Below, in pieces: positions 8,264 through 16,217 of a stretch of 40,156 bases of DNA. Where the stretch lies: assembly GCA_003646815.1 (NCBI GenBank), contig QMLQ01000002.1:1-40156 (forward strand), written 5' to 3'. The notes beneath the pieces are model-generated. The model was not told the origin of the DNA and ran no database searches. It was given only the letters and a program-made list of their open reading frames with translations. A program made the translations under genes and the position numbers. Numbering within the stretch: position 1 is the first letter of the stretch; every line of letters begins with the position of its first letter. Source of the DNA: Deltaproteobacteria bacterium. Its GTDB lineage: Bacteria; Desulfobacterota; DSM-4660; Desulfatiglandales; Desulfatiglandaceae.

Positions 8264-9120
8264 TTGATAGGGCCGGGCCGAACCTCACCGGAAAACCCCT
8301 CCGGCTCGTCTTTACCGATCTGGACGGAACCATTCTGGACTCCGAAAGCTATTCCTGGGAGGAAGCCGCTCAAGCGCTTGACCTGTGCCGACAACAGCGT
8401 GTCCCGGTCATTCTGGCCTCGAGCAAGACCAGGGCGGAAATGGAAATTATTCGCGCGCGGATGTCCCTGGCAGATCCGTTTATAGTGGAAAACGGGGGCG
8501 GTATTTTCCTGCCCGGAATATCCGGTGGAAGGCCCCTGCCTGAGGCGGAACCGGACGGCAGCCTCTGGAAAGTGGTGCTTGGCAGGCCTTACAGCCACCT
8601 TGTCCACGCCTTGAAGGAAATAGGGGAAGAACTGGGCTATACACTTGCTGGTTTTTCGGATCTGGATATCAATCAAATCGTTTCCCTCACCGGTCTTGAT
8701 AAAGGGATGGCCCAACTGGCGGCAAAGAGGGAGTTTGATGAGCCTTTCGTGGTGTATTCACCCGAAAATCCCGACATCCGCGCTCTCCAGAATGCAGCAA
8801 AAAAAAGAGGACTTACGGTTACCCGGGGCGGTCGCTTTTTCCACCTCCACGGGGCAAACGACAAGGGGCGGGCAATGGCACAGATCGTTGCCCTGTACCG
8901 GCAAATGCATCACAAAGTGATTTCCATGGCGCTGGGGGACAGCCCGAATGATTTTCCCATGCTCGAATGTGCCGATGTTCCGGTGCTGGTGGGCTCTGAG
9001 CATGACTTCCCTGGCCTTTCGTCACGGATACCTGGTATCGTTTTCACAAACCGCCCGGGGCCCGGAGGATGGAACAAAGCGGTGCTGAATTTTCTCGAAT
9101 CAAGGAGTGAAAAGGAATGA
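8260..9120 (+). CDS. HAD phosphatase, mannosyl/glucosyl-3-phosphoglycerate phosphatase family
   Basis: Probably removes the phosphate from a glycosyl-3-phosphoglycerate to release the free glycosylglycerate. The 286-aa protein has HAD motif I FTDLDGTIL (Asp20 nucleophile, Asp22), motif II in ILASSKT, a C2-type cap with ENGGGIF, and motif IV GDSPNDFPML. ASSKTRAEM and the FLHGANDKG segment are typical of the MpgP branch, which also contains GpgP enzymes. It overlaps both neighbouring glycosyltransferases by 4 nt (ATGA on each side), so the three genes are translated as one unit. The family call is secure; the exact substrate follows from context. Confidence 0.9.
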   Translation: MIDRAGPNLTGKPLRLVFTDLDGTILDSESYSWEEAAQALDLCRQQRVPVILASSKTRAEMEIIRARMSLADPFIVENGGGIFLPGISGGRPLPEAEPDGSLWKVVLGRPYSHLVHALKEIGEELGYTLAGFSDLDINQIVSLTGLDKGMAQLAAKREFDEPFVVYSPENPDIRALQNAAKKRGLTVTRGGRFFHLHGANDKGRAMAQIVALYRQMHHKVISMALGDSPNDFPMLECADVPVLVGSEHDFPGLSSRIPGIVFTNRPGPGGWNKAVLNFLESRSEKE

Positions 9121-10343
9121 CTGAAAAGTTTCAACCCGAAATAAACCCTGATGGGGTGAAAAAAGCCGAACTGGTTGTTTGTATCCCATCGTACAATGAA
9201 GCAGACTCCATTGCTTATCCTACCATGCAGGCCGATAAGGGACTCAGAAAGTACTTTGAAGACAAATCGGCCGTGATTATCAACTGCGATAACAACTCTC
9301 CGGACAATACCGGAAAGGCATTTCTGGAAACGTCAACGCGGACGCCGAAGATGTATCTCTCCACCCCTCCGGGGATCAAAGGGAAGGGAAACAATTTCAA
9401 AAATCTTTTCAAAAAGGTGGTTGACCTTCGTGCAAAAGCGGTGGTGGTGGTGGATGCGGACCTGAAAAGTATCACCCCCGAATGGATTAAGCATTTGGGC
9501 GAGCCTCTCTTCGAGGGTTTTTCTTACGTAGCACCCCTGTACGTCCGTCACAAGTATGACGGCACCATTACCAACGGCATCGCGTACCCCATGACCAGAG
9601 CCCTCTACGGCAGACGCGTCCGCCAGCCCATTGGAGGGGACTTCGGATTCGGCGGCAAGCTTGCCAGTGTCTACCTGGAGAGCAGTATCTGGGACGAGGC
9701 AGTAGCAAATTTCGGCATTGATATCTGGATGACAACCCTTGCCATCAACCAGCGCGTACAGATCTGCCAGTCTTTCATGGGAAGGCCCAAGATCCACCGC
9801 ACAAAAGATCCGGGCGCACACCTGGGTCCCATGTTCAGGCAGGTGGTGGGGACCATGTTTTCCATGATGAAAGAATTTGAGGCCTTCTGGAAAAAGGTCA
9901 AATACAGCCGACCCACCGCTATCTACGGCTTTGGGCTGGGCGAGGTGGAGATGCCTCCCAAGGTGGAAGTAAACACCCAAAACCTCATGGAAAAATTCCA
10001 CAAGGGGTTTGATGAATATGGGGAACAGTGGAAGAAAATCCTGACGGAAGAGGTATACAAGAAGCTTCATGAAATTGGTGAAATGGGTGAAACGGTATTT
10101 ACATTCCCCACAGATCTGTGGGCCCGGGTCCTCTTTGACATGGCCGTCGCCTACCGGGATTCTGTTATTGACCGTGAATTGATGATGGACTCCCTAATCC
10201 CACTCTACTTTGGGAGGACCCTTTCCTTCGTAAAAAGGACCCGGCGAATGTCCATTAAACAGGCTGAAGAGGCCATTGAACAGGACTGTGCAACATTTGA
10301 AATGGCCAAGCCCTATCTCCTCAAACGCTGGGAGGAGCAATAG
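9117..10343 (+). CDS. second GT-A glycosyltransferase of the glycosylglycerate operon
   Basis: A 408-aa GT2-like enzyme: ELVVCIPSYNEADSI at the N-terminus, NCDNNSPDNTG, VVVDADLKS with the DAD metal site (113-115), and GGDFGFGG. The C-terminal 200 residues are an alpha-helical extension. It differs clearly from the first glycosyltransferase of the operon. Two-step pathways to glucosylglucosylglycerate or mannosylglucosylglycerate (Persephonella, Petrotoga) use a second transferase acting on glycosyl-phosphoglycerate, which is the role I would guess here. A plain GpgS-type role is the alternative. AAGGAG and AAAAGGA sites precede the ATG, which overlaps the phosphatase stop. The stop at 10343 faces the convergent glycerate kinase gene 91 nt away. 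Confidence 0.8.
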   Translation: MTEKFQPEINPDGVKKAELVVCIPSYNEADSIAYPTMQADKGLRKYFEDKSAVIINCDNNSPDNTGKAFLETSTRTPKMYLSTPPGIKGKGNNFKNLFKKVVDLRAKAVVVVDADLKSITPEWIKHLGEPLFEGFSYVAPLYVRHKYDGTITNGIAYPMTRALYGRRVRQPIGGDFGFGGKLASVYLESSIWDEAVANFGIDIWMTTLAINQRVQICQSFMGRPKIHRTKDPGAHLGPMFRQVVGTMFSMMKEFEAFWKKVKYSRPTAIYGFGLGEVEMPPKVEVNTQNLMEKFHKGFDEYGEQWKKILTEEVYKKLHEIGEMGETVFTFPTDLWARVLFDMAVAYRDSVIDRELMMDSLIPLYFGRTLSFVKRTRRMSIKQAEEAIEQDCATFEMAKPYLLKRWEEQ

Positions 10344-10433
10344 CCCGTAAATCCCGTGTCCCTTTTCTCAGATTGAGCCTTTTCAGCAGAATCAGCGTGC
10401 AAACATGAACATCCAACTTTTTCAAGCGGGCCT

Positions 10434-11774
10434 TCACCGTACCAGGATCAAACGCACGTCCATGACATTGGTATTGGTGGGGCCGGTGATGAGCAGGTCG
10501 CCGGTCTCCCGGAGAAAGTGGTAGGCGTCATTATTCTCCAGGAAATCCCGTGCTTTCATGCCGGCCTCTTCCGCCCGCTTTACGGTGAGGGGATCTACCA
10601 TGCCACCCGCCGCATCCGTGGGACCATCATTGCCATCCGTTCCTCCACTCATGATCACCACGCGAGGGGCAGTTCCAGCCAGGTCCATGGCAGCTGCCAA
10701 GCAAAACTCCTGGTTCCGGCCGCCAAGCCCTTTCCCCCTGATCGTAACAGTGGTCTCCCCGCCGGAAATAATGCACGCAGGAGGTGAAACAGGGTGACCT
10801 GTCCGGAGGATCTCCCGGGCAATGGCCGTGTGAACCCGCGCCACCTCCCTGGTTTCTCCTTCCACCATGGAGGAAAGAATAATCGTCGTATAGCCCAGGG
10901 CCTCGGCCTTCTTCCCGGCCGCCTGGAGGGCTATCATGTTGCTCCCAACAATCCGGTTATTGACCCTTTCAAATACCGGGTCCCCCTCCTTTGGTGTCTC
11001 GCTCAACTTCCCCGCAACACCGGCCTGCAGGTGGTTTTTTACGGCGGGGGGAATATCTGTAAGCCTGTACTTCTCCAGGACCTCTTGAACCTTCCTGTAG
11101 GTGGAGGTATCCGGCACGAAGGGCCCTGAAGCAATGACGTCCATTTTGTCTCCCACCACATCCGAAAGCATCAGATTTATGGTGGTCGCAGGATAGGCCA
11201 AACGGGCCATCTGCCCCCCCTTGGAAGAGGAGATGTGCTTCCTGAGGGCATTGATTTCATCAATACTCGCACCACACTCAATCAGCATTCTGGTCACGGC
11301 CTGCTTTTCTGCAAGGGTTATCTCTCCTGCCGGCTGGGGAAGCAGGGCCGATCCTCCTCCTGATATGAGGGAAAAGACCAGGTCGTTCTCCCCGCATCCC
11401 TGCAGAAGCTCCAGGATCTTCCTGGTCCCCGACACCCCGTTTTCATCCGGAATAGGGTGTCCCGCCTCAATGATTTCTATGCGTGAGAGCGGCGTGGTGA
11501 ACCCATATTTCACCGTAATCACACCGGTCTCGAGCCTCGAGCCAAGGGTATCCTCAATGGCTTTTGCCATGGGGGCGGTGGCCTTTCCGCCTCCCACGAC
11601 CAGAACCCGGTTAAACCGGCTCAAATCAACTTCCTGTGTTTCCGGTTCTTCCTGGCCCAGGCTGAGAATATCACCTTGCCGCTTTACAAACTGCCTCACC
11701 GCATTATAAGGATCCACGGCAGCCACAGAATCCCTGAATATCTCTTCCGCATGGGTACGCATTTGATGGATCAT
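10434..11774 (-). CDS. glycerate 2-kinase (MOFRL family)
   Basis: Phosphorylates D-glycerate to 2-phosphoglycerate (GckA/TtuD type). The 446-aa protein has VVGGGKATAPMA near the N-terminus with the catalytic lysine, SGGGSALLPQPAG, and the C-terminal MOFRL domain with SGGETTVTIRGKGLGGRNQEF and SGGTDGNDGPTDAAGG. The start at 11774 has GGAGG five nucleotides upstream, while a longer start at 11879 would run through a probable promoter. It converges on the glycosylglycerate operon and could recycle glycerate released from that solute; this link is inferred from proximity only. Confidence 0.92.
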   Translation of the reverse strand: MIHQMRTHAEEIFRDSVAAVDPYNAVRQFVKRQGDILSLGQEEPETQEVDLSRFNRVLVVGGGKATAPMAKAIEDTLGSRLETGVITVKYGFTTPLSRIEIIEAGHPIPDENGVSGTRKILELLQGCGENDLVFSLISGGGSALLPQPAGEITLAEKQAVTRMLIECGASIDEINALRKHISSSKGGQMARLAYPATTINLMLSDVVGDKMDVIASGPFVPDTSTYRKVQEVLEKYRLTDIPPAVKNHLQAGVAGKLSETPKEGDPVFERVNNRIVGSNMIALQAAGKKAEALGYTTIILSSMVEGETREVARVHTAIAREILRTGHPVSPPACIISGGETTVTIRGKGLGGRNQEFCLAAAMDLAGTAPRVVIMSGGTDGNDGPTDAAGGMVDPLTVKRAEEAGMKARDFLENNDAYHFLRETGDLLITGPTNTNVMDVRLILVR

Positions 11775-11833
11775 TCTTGCCTCCGCTTTCGCAATGCCTA
11801 GTCGAATCAAAGCAATTGTATTATATAGTTTGT

Positions 11834-11863
11834 ATTTTACGTTCTCGCGGTCGCATTGTCCAA
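11834..11863 (-). promoter_or_regulatory. possible sigma-70 promoter for glycerate kinase
   Basis: On the minus strand TTGGAC (11858-11863) and TAAAAT (11834-11839) are separated by 18 nt, about 60 nt upstream of the 11774 start. It lies inside the longer possible reading frame, which supports the shorter start. Confidence 0.4.
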
Positions 11864-11907
11864 CGAGAACTTCCTTCATCTTTTTCCACTATATATGGTA
11901 TTTTCTC

Positions 11908-11936
11908 TTGACCTTTATCGCAATACGTTGTATGGA
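11908..11936 (+). promoter_or_regulatory. possible sigma-70 promoter for the deacetylase gene
   Basis: TTGACC (11908-11913) and TATGGA (11931-11936) are spaced by 17 nt. Transcription would begin near 11943, only a few bases before the ATG at 11947, giving a very short leader. The -10 match is moderate. Confidence 0.35.
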
Positions 11937-11946
11937 GCCCCTTAGC

Positions 11947-12750
11947 ATGGAGGAAACATACCCGGGACAAACAAAACAAAGGAAGTACGATCGAAGGGCT
12001 TTCCTGGCAAAAAGCCTTACCTTTTTGGCAGGGACCTTCGTGGGGCTTGATTTCTTCCGGCCCATGCAGGCCGGAGCAGAGACCACTCTTCCCAGGATAG
12101 CACTCATCATTGATGACATCGGCTCGAGCGTCTCCCGTGCGAGAGCATTCGCCGCCCTGGGTATTCCCATTACCTTCTCCATCCTTCCCCAGCTCAGGTA
12201 TTCCCGGGTGCTGGCCCAGGAAATGGATACCATGGGCCACGAAATAATGCTGCATCAACCCATGGAACCCTACTGCCACGAACTGGACCCGGGGCCCGGA
12301 GCTGTCTATATCTCCTACGCGGACATGGAAATTGAAGAGATCGTAAAAGAGAACCTTGCGCAGATTCCTGAGGCAACCGGGGTCAATAACCACATGGGTT
12401 CCCGGTTTACGTCATGCCCCAGAAAGGTGCTGCAGGCACTCAAGGTGATCAAGGAGAACGATCTTTTCTTTGTGGACAGCCTGACTACCTGCCACTCCAA
12501 GGCATACACCATGGCACGCCGCCTTCACATGAGAACGGCTCCCAGAAATATCTTCCTGGATCATGACCCTGATCTTTCCTCCATTCGCCTGCAGCTCAGG
12601 CGACTCAAGGCCCATGCCCTGACCTATGGTGCAGCCATAGGGATAGGTCATCCTCACATTCCCACCCTGGCGGCTCTCCACGAGTTCAAATGGGAACTCG
12701 AAGACCAGGAAAGCACTCTTCAACTTGTCCCCGTATCCCGCTTGCTTTAG
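11947..12750 (+). CDS. divergent polysaccharide deacetylase family protein (YibQ-like)
   Basis: A 267-aa protein of the divergent polysaccharide deacetylase (YibQ, DUF610) family: PRIALIIDDIGSS, the HQPMEP loop, NNHMGSRFTS, FVDSLTT and IGIGHPH. Most members are exported and uncharacterised. The N-terminus has DRRAFLAKSLTFLAG, a twin-arginine-like motif before a hydrophobic stretch, so Tat export is possible. Start choice is uncertain: 11932 and 11794 are in frame, but 11794 would pass through the intergenic promoter region and 11932 lacks a binding site. 11947 is preceded by GGAG. It is divergent from glycerate kinase. Confidence 0.85.
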   Translation: MEETYPGQTKQRKYDRRAFLAKSLTFLAGTFVGLDFFRPMQAGAETTLPRIALIIDDIGSSVSRARAFAALGIPITFSILPQLRYSRVLAQEMDTMGHEIMLHQPMEPYCHELDPGPGAVYISYADMEIEEIVKENLAQIPEATGVNNHMGSRFTSCPRKVLQALKVIKENDLFFVDSLTTCHSKAYTMARRLHMRTAPRNIFLDHDPDLSSIRLQLRRLKAHALTYGAAIGIGHPHIPTLAALHEFKWELEDQESTLQLVPVSRLL

Positions 12751-12875
12751 CCCCCGGCCCCTGCTACAATCGTCTTCCAGAAAATATATTTCTGCAGACT
12801 CCGCTCCGACGGCTATCATTTTGGAGCCAGAACAACCTGTTCTCCAACGACTTGAAATAATTGAACCCTGGCCAT

Positions 12876-13017
12876 GAAAGACTGCTTGAGGAGTATGAAC
12901 ATCGAATGCTGAATGAATGACAAGGGTGAATTGCTCAATGATATCCTGAAGGAAGCAGACGAATTAATTAGAATTTTCGTGGCAAGCATAAAAACGACTG
13001 AAAAGAAACTGAAATAG
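12876..13017 (+). pseudogene. C-terminal remnant of a four-helix-bundle (S23/IVP-like) protein
   Basis: Two frames together read RLLEEYEHRMLN and NDKGELLNDILKEADELI then RIFVASIKTTEKKLK, which is the usual C-terminal helix pair of the four-helix-bundle family related to 23S rRNA intervening-sequence proteins. The frames are separated by a tandem duplication of AATG at 12912-12919, which shifts the frame by four bases; removing one copy restores a single frame. The N-terminal part of the family (KQLLRSGTSIGAN) is absent upstream, so the gene is truncated as well. The rest of the 365-nt gap between the deacetylase and the peptidase holds only the heptamer repeat. Confidence 0.55.
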
Positions 13018-13063
13018 CCAATGGCAAAATCATTCAGGAATTTGGTGTTTACTCTTTTATTCA

Positions 13064-13091
13064 ACGTTGCATGTTCGATGTTTGACGTTCG
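13064..13091. repeat. four tandem heptamers (ACGTTSG-like)
   Basis: ACGTTGC, ATGTTCG, ATGTTTG and ACGTTCG follow each other at 13064-13091, directly after the four-helix-bundle remnant and about 25 nt before the peptidase start. It has the same period as the repeat at 6704 but a different unit. Confidence 0.75.
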
Positions 13092-13115
13092 TCTTTACAT
13101 GCAGGAGGAACAATA

Positions 13116-16034
13116 ATGACCATCATCCACGGATTTCGGCTCATCAAAGAGCAGGAAATCGCAGAACTGAACATTCTTGCCCGGCTTTTCACGCATGAGA
13201 AAACCTGCGCGGAACTCCTTTCTCTTTCCAATGATGACGAAAACAAGGTTTTCGGTATTACCTTCAAAACACCCCCTTCCGATTCAACGGGGGCGGCTCA
13301 CATCCTGGAGCATTCAGTGCTCTGCGGTTCCCGAAAATACCCGGTAAAAGAACCGTTTGTTGAACTTCTCAAGGGTTCCCTGCAGACCTTTCTCAACGCC
13401 TTCACCTATCCCGACAAGACCTGCTACCCGGTGGCCAGCCAGAATGTAAAGGACTTCTATAATCTTATTGATGTTTACCTGGATGCGGTTTTTTACCCCC
13501 GCCTCACACCCCATATTTTTGAACAGGAGGGCTGGCACTATGAATTGCAAAATCCCAATGACCCTTTGTCCTACAAGGGAGTGGTTTTCAATGAAATGAA
13601 AGGCGCCTATTCTTCCCCTGAGCAGGTCCTCTCAAAATACACCCTGGAATCACTTTTCCCGGACAACCCTTACGGGCTTGATTCAGGAGGAGACCCGAGA
13701 GAAATTCCCAAACTTACTTTTGAACAGTTCAAGGCCTTCCATGCAAAATATTACCACCCCTCCAACGCCCGGATATATTTTTATGGGGACGATGACCCTG
13801 AGCAAAGGCTCAAGATTGCTGATGGGTATCTGAGTGCTTTTGATCGCGCTGAAATTTTCTCTTCCATACCTCTCCAACCCGCCTTTCATAGCCCGCGCCG
13901 CCTGAGGCGCCGTTACATGGCCCCGGAGGAAGGTCCCGAAACGGAAAAAGGAATGCTCACGGTGAACTGGGCCATGGGAGAAACCAGTGAAGTAGACACC
14001 AATTTTTCCCTCAGGATCATGGAATACATCCTTCTGGGCATGCCGGCCTCACCCCTGCGGAAGGCCCTGTTGGACTCAGGTTTCGGAGAAGATCTGGCCG
14101 GTGAAGGGCTCGGGGACGAACTTCGTCAACTCTACTTCTCCACCGGCCTGAAAGGAATCGGGCTCAAAAACGCAGATAAGACCGAGCAGCTCGTCCTGGA
14201 AACCCTTGATGAACTTTCCACCAAGGGAATCGATCCCAATACCGTTGAAGCCGCCTTGAATACCATTGAATTCCGCTTGCGGGAAAACAACACCGGCCAG
14301 TTCCCCCGTGGACTTCTCCTCATGCTCCGTGCCCTTACTTCATGGCTGTATGGCAAGGATCCTCTGGCGCTCCTTGCATTCGAAAAACCGCTCGAAAACA
14401 TCAAGAAACGCTGGCGGGAAACACCGCGTTTTTTTGAATCGCGGATACAGCACCTTCTCCTCCAGAACACCCACCGGACTACCCTGATCCTTGAGCCTGA
14501 TCCCAACCTGCGAGAAAAAGTATTCGCCGAGGAGGAGAAAAAGCTCCAGGAGATCCGGTCAAAGATGGGCCCGGATCAGCTGGAAGAAATTGTGAAGGAA
14601 ACCCGTGAACTCCAGCGTATCCAGCAGACACCCGATCCCCCTGAGGCCCTTGCCACTATCCCGCGGCTGAAACTGGAGGATCTTGAAAAAACCAACAAGA
14701 TGATTCCTCTTGAACAGATGGAATACAGGGGTGTGCCGCTGCTGTTTCATGACCTTTTTACGAACGGCATCGTTTACCTGGATGTTGGAATGAATCTCCA
14801 CGCCATTTGTGACCAGCACCTGCCCCTGGTTCCTCTTTTCGGCCGCGCCCTTCTTGAAATGGGCACTGAAAAAGAGGACTTTGTCCGCCTTACCCAGCGC
14901 ATCAGCCGGAATACGGGAGGCATTGTTGCCAGACCTTTCACCTCGAGCCACAAAAGCGGGGCCTTATCCGTGGCCCAGCTCTTTCTTCAGGGCAAGGCAA
15001 TGGTCCCCCGGGCAGGCGAGCTGCTAAATATCCTGCGAGATGTCCTTCTCACCGTGCGGTTTGATAACCGGGAGCGTTTCCGGCAAATGGTCCTCGAGGA
15101 AAAGGCCGGCCTGGAACACGCCCTGATACCGCAAGGCCACCAAATAGTAAACCTCCGGCTCCGCTCCCATTACAGTGAGGCGCACTGGGCAGCTGAACAG
15201 ATGGGAGGGATCACCTACCTTTTCTTCCTGCGAGACCTGGTGAGACAGGTGGATGAGGATTGGGCCGGCGTTCTCTCCGCACTGGAAGCCATGAGGGATG
15301 CACTAGTCAACACGCGCAATATGGTCATGAACGTAACCGTAGATGGAAAAAATCGTGCCGTCGTGGAGCAGGAAATCAACACCTTTCTTCACGAGTTCCC
15401 TGAGCGGGAAACGAAACCGGAACATTGGGCCGTCACCAGTCCTCCACGTTTTGAAGGGCTGACCATCCCGGCCCAGGTAAACTATGTGGGCAAGGGAACT
15501 GATCTCTTCACCCTGGGGTATCACTTTCACGGATCCGCCCTGGTCATTGCCAGATACCTGCGCACCGGCTGGCTCTGGGAACAGGTTCGGGTACTGGGCG
15601 GGGCCTACGGAGCCTTTTGCATGTTCGACCGGTTTTCGGGAATTCTGACGTTTGTTTCCTATCGTGACCCCAATATCTTAAAAACGCTCGATACATTCGA
15701 CCATACAGCGGAGTTTTTGAAAGGACTTGAGCTTCCCGACGAAGAACGGGTAAAGAGCATCATCGGCGCCATAGGTGACTTGGACGCCTACTTGCTCCCT
15801 GATGCCAAGGGATATGCTTCAATGATTCGGTATCTCTGTGGTGATTCTGAGGAAGAGAGACAGCAGATGAGGGAAGAGGTCCTGGGAACGTCAGCCGGAA
15901 ATTTCAGGGCTTTTGCGGATTTTCTTTCCGAAATGGACCGCGAAGGGGCCGTCAAGGTGCTCGGATCACCCGATGCCGTAACTGCTGCCAATGAAGCCCA
16001 ATCACATGGACTCCATATCACGCGAATCCTGTGA
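13116..16034 (+). CDS. M16C-family zinc metallopeptidase (PreP/presequence protease-like)
   Basis: A 972-aa member of the inverzincin M16C group, which forms a closed chamber that degrades short unstructured peptides. The inverted zinc motif is AHILEHSVLCGS (His62, Glu65, His66) and the third ligand is Glu160 in VVFNEMKGAYSSPE. The length and the two-half layout fit PreP/Cym1. No signal peptide is visible, so it should be cytosolic. A good AGGAGG site lies upstream of the ATG, after a heptamer repeat. The gene is intact and stands alone. Confidence 0.93.
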   Translation: MTIIHGFRLIKEQEIAELNILARLFTHEKTCAELLSLSNDDENKVFGITFKTPPSDSTGAAHILEHSVLCGSRKYPVKEPFVELLKGSLQTFLNAFTYPDKTCYPVASQNVKDFYNLIDVYLDAVFYPRLTPHIFEQEGWHYELQNPNDPLSYKGVVFNEMKGAYSSPEQVLSKYTLESLFPDNPYGLDSGGDPREIPKLTFEQFKAFHAKYYHPSNARIYFYGDDDPEQRLKIADGYLSAFDRAEIFSSIPLQPAFHSPRRLRRRYMAPEEGPETEKGMLTVNWAMGETSEVDTNFSLRIMEYILLGMPASPLRKALLDSGFGEDLAGEGLGDELRQLYFSTGLKGIGLKNADKTEQLVLETLDELSTKGIDPNTVEAALNTIEFRLRENNTGQFPRGLLLMLRALTSWLYGKDPLALLAFEKPLENIKKRWRETPRFFESRIQHLLLQNTHRTTLILEPDPNLREKVFAEEEKKLQEIRSKMGPDQLEEIVKETRELQRIQQTPDPPEALATIPRLKLEDLEKTNKMIPLEQMEYRGVPLLFHDLFTNGIVYLDVGMNLHAICDQHLPLVPLFGRALLEMGTEKEDFVRLTQRISRNTGGIVARPFTSSHKSGALSVAQLFLQGKAMVPRAGELLNILRDVLLTVRFDNRERFRQMVLEEKAGLEHALIPQGHQIVNLRLRSHYSEAHWAAEQMGGITYLFFLRDLVRQVDEDWAGVLSALEAMRDALVNTRNMVMNVTVDGKNRAVVEQEINTFLHEFPERETKPEHWAVTSPPRFEGLTIPAQVNYVGKGTDLFTLGYHFHGSALVIARYLRTGWLWEQVRVLGGAYGAFCMFDRFSGILTFVSYRDPNILKTLDTFDHTAEFLKGLELPDEERVKSIIGAIGDLDAYLLPDAKGYASMIRYLCGDSEEERQQMREEVLGTSAGNFRAFADFLSEMDREGAVKVLGSPDAVTAANEAQSHGLHITRIL

Positions 16035-16159
16035 TGCCTCTCCATAGTGCAGCTTTTGAAAATTTATTTCCAAATTTTGTTCGGGAATGCTATAAAAACG
16101 CCAATTAGTGGGACAGGTCACTGCGCAGATCCGGGGTTTTAAATCGCCGATTTTTCAAT

Positions 16160-16180
16160 GGAGACGGGATATCCGTCTCC
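16160..16180. other. hairpin in the leader of the RamA-like gene
   Basis: GGAGACGG (16160-16167) and CCGTCTCC (16173-16180) form a perfect 8-bp stem with a 5-nt loop, 38 nt before the ATG at 16218. No T-run follows. It may affect mRNA stability or be a weak terminator of upstream transcription. Confidence 0.4.
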
Positions 16181-16217
16181 TCCCGGCACGAGTTCAAACA
16201 GTAGGGAGATACAGTCC

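Noticed and set aside
12827-12843. AGAACA-ACC-TGTTCT palindrome resembling a LexA box
   Set aside because: The spacing between GAAC and GTTC is five rather than four, and no SOS gene follows.
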